The notes below the pieces were generated by a model, which worked only from the letters and a program-made list of their open reading frames with translations, was not told the origin of the DNA and searched no databases. From contig JAUXHZ010000047.1 of the NCBI GenBank assembly GCA_030621255.1, positions 1 to 7,507 of the forward strand: 7,507 nt of DNA, written 5' to 3'. Positions 6,317-7,507 of this stretch are shown one piece after another. Numbering within the stretch: position 1 is the stretch's first letter; each line of letters opens with the position of its first letter. The DNA comes from Candidatus Latescibacterota bacterium. Its GTDB lineage: Bacteria > Krumholzibacteriota > Krumholzibacteriia > Krumholzibacteriales > WJIX01. A program made the position numbers and the translations under genes.

Positions 6317-6339
6317 TTTTAAATCGGCGGGATTTAAGA
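6317..6339. repeat. Palindrome TTAAATC-N5-GATTTAA upstream of cheR
   Basis: A perfect 7-bp inverted repeat (6319-6325 and 6331-6337) around GGCGG is extended by a G-U and a T-A pair to 9 bp. The symmetrical AT-rich arms and short centre resemble a dimeric regulator's operator, but an RNA hairpin is equally possible. It ends 37 nt before the cheR start. Confidence 0.5.
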
Positions 6340-6376
6340 AAGCTTTAGGAATATTTTTTTAAAATACGAGCGGAAA

Positions 6377-7219
6377 ATGAAAACAGAAAAGAAGAGTTTG
6401 TCTATAGATGATCTTGTTCTTTACATCAAATCCAAAACAGGGCTTGATTTATCGAAGTATCGCCCCGCTACTTTAAAGAGAAGGGTTTCTCACAGGCGGT
6501 TTACACTCGGGCATCGTGATGTGCACGATTACATCCATTATCTTTATGAACATCCATCTGAATTAAGATACTTGACAGATATTATAACAATTCATGTAAC
6601 GGAGTTTTTCCGCGATTCGGATGTATTTGGCTATTTTTCCGAAAGACTTCTTCCTGCTCTTGTTGAAAGAAAAAGAAACAATGCAGGAATTCATCTCAGG
6701 GTTTGGAGCGCCGGGTGTTCCACCGGAGAAGAGGCATACAGTATTGCCATATTGATCGATAAATTCCTGAAAGGTAATGCAATCAACGCGAAAGTATTTG
6801 GAACCGATATTTCTGAAGAAGCTTGTAACACGGCGAAAGAGGGAGAATATTCACGTGAAGAGCTCAAGAATGTCCCGGAAAATATTTTAGGAAAATATTT
6901 TAGCGAATCGGAAAACGGCTATAAAATAAAACCGTATATAAAAGGGAAAGTTTCTTTTTCTGTTCATGATCTTTTCTCCGCCCCACCCTTTTCAGGAATT
7001 GATATTGTGGTATGCAGGAATGTGATGATTCATTTTAAACAGAGTTATCGCGAAGAGGTGATGGCTAATTTTCATTCCGTTCTTAATGATTCGGGATTGT
7101 TGATACTCGGTAAAAGTGAAGCGGTAAGCGGGGCTTGTCTGAATAAGTTTAAGCTCCTTGATCCATCAATTAAGGTTTATCAAAAAATCGTGTCTGACTC
7201 TAATGGAGGTTTGAAATGA
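6377..7219 (+). CDS. cheR: CheR-type chemoreceptor glutamate methyltransferase
   Basis: A cytosolic SAM-dependent O-methyltransferase that, in the family, methylates glutamates of chemoreceptors. The 280 residues match the usual length. The N-terminal helical domain (about 8-75) is followed by HVTEFFRD at 73-80. The SAM-binding motif WSAGCSTGEEAYS is at 110-122, then FGTDIS at 141-146, CRNVMIHF at 213-220 (usually CRNVLIYF) and LGKSEAVSG at 244-252. There is no TPR or tethering extension. The Shine-Dalgarno is poor (GCGGAA just before the ATG), so translation may be modest. The stop overlaps the next start as ATGA, which couples it to a membrane sensor-like gene. No cheB, cheA, cheW or receptor gene is present before the edge, so its target is unknown. 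It could act in a non-motility signalling pathway as easily as in chemotaxis. Confidence 0.93.
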   Translation: MKTEKKSLSIDDLVLYIKSKTGLDLSKYRPATLKRRVSHRRFTLGHRDVHDYIHYLYEHPSELRYLTDIITIHVTEFFRDSDVFGYFSERLLPALVERKRNNAGIHLRVWSAGCSTGEEAYSIAILIDKFLKGNAINAKVFGTDISEEACNTAKEGEYSREELKNVPENILGKYFSESENGYKIKPYIKGKVSFSVHDLFSAPPFSGIDIVVCRNVMIHFKQSYREEVMANFHSVLNDSGLLILGKSEAVSGACLNKFKLLDPSIKVYQKIVSDSNGGLK

Positions 7220-7507
7220 ATATTTTCAGGGCTGGAAAATCAATAAAAGGGAACATTCTTATAGTGGTTGCTCTTTTTCTGGCTGTAGCTTGCGGAGTTC
7301 TTTCCTATTCGCTTGTAAGAATATCCAGGACAGCAATTCGAGAAAGTATTTCCGAGAGGGATCTGTTTTGGGCTGATTGCGTAGGAGAATTGACCCTAAA
7401 GACAAAAGAGATTGAAAATAGTGAAGATTTAATTTTGTTATTTGAAAGTGTCAGAGATAAATATCCCGGACTTAAAGAACTCGAATTGCTCGATTCGGAG
7501 AATCATG
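7216..7507 (+). CDS. Membrane sensor-like protein, N-terminal part (cut by window end)
   Basis: The ATG at 7216 overlaps the cheR TGA, and GGAGGT at 7205-7210 is 5 nt upstream, so the start is secure. The 97 visible residues begin with a short positively charged stretch (R5, K8, K11). A membrane helix follows at about 13-34 (ILIVVALFLAVACGVLSYSL), then a charged region, SRTAIRESISERDLFWADCV and onward, that should lie outside the cytoplasm. This layout is typical of the amino end of a membrane histidine kinase or chemoreceptor with a periplasmic sensor domain. The signalling domain lies beyond the edge, so which of these it is remains open. Coupling to cheR favours a CheR-linked receptor or kinase. 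Confidence 0.75.
   Translation, partial: MNIFRAGKSIKGNILIVVALFLAVACGVLSYSLVRISRTAIRESISERDLFWADCVGELTLKTKEIENSEDLILLFESVRDKYPGLKELELLDSENH

Overview
The window is a piece of bacterial chromosome, moderately AT-rich, with Shine-Dalgarno-led genes and ATG-overlapping stops. It carries a tRNA gene, five complete protein genes, one gene cut by the right edge and probably the tail of another at the left edge. Nothing fixes the taxon. A predicted iron-sulphur tryptophanyl-tRNA synthetase, a tryptophanase and cytosolic/membrane signalling proteins suit an anaerobic, signal-rich environmental bacterium, possibly from an uncultured lineage; that is inference. No mobile element, CRISPR array or phage gene is visible.

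Left part (1-3200), the tryptophan block. After a probable gene tail and a strong hairpin (106-145), a plausible sigma-70-type promoter (225-252) leads into tRNA-Trp with anticodon CCA (268-340). It is followed 54 nt later, with no terminator between, by trpS (395-1426) and then by tnaA, which overlaps trpS by 8 nt (1419-3053). A hairpin plus T-run (3154-3191) may end the unit. The adaptor, the enzyme that charges it with tryptophan and an enzyme that destroys free tryptophan therefore appear to be one transcription unit. This is the most unusual thing here. The tRNA has A at the discriminator position, where bacterial tRNA-Trp normally has G. The synthetase carries the four-cysteine spacing of iron-sulphur TrpRS. 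The tryptophanase is about 70 residues longer than the E. coli enzyme.

Middle part (3285-6077). A soluble GAF-PAS histidine kinase (3285-4988) has an intact phospho-acceptor His but a degenerate G1 ATP-binding box, and no response regulator is adjacent. It converges on a PhzF-family isomerase-like gene on the minus strand (5073-6077). A 32-codon ORF with a good ribosome binding site lies between them.

Right part (6078-7507). A 299-nt divergent intergenic region holds several short palindromes. It is followed by cheR (6377-7219), which overlaps by ATGA the start of a membrane protein (7216 onward, truncated) that looks like the N-terminus of a sensor with one visible membrane helix and an extracytoplasmic region. 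These two are translationally coupled and probably act in one signalling pathway.
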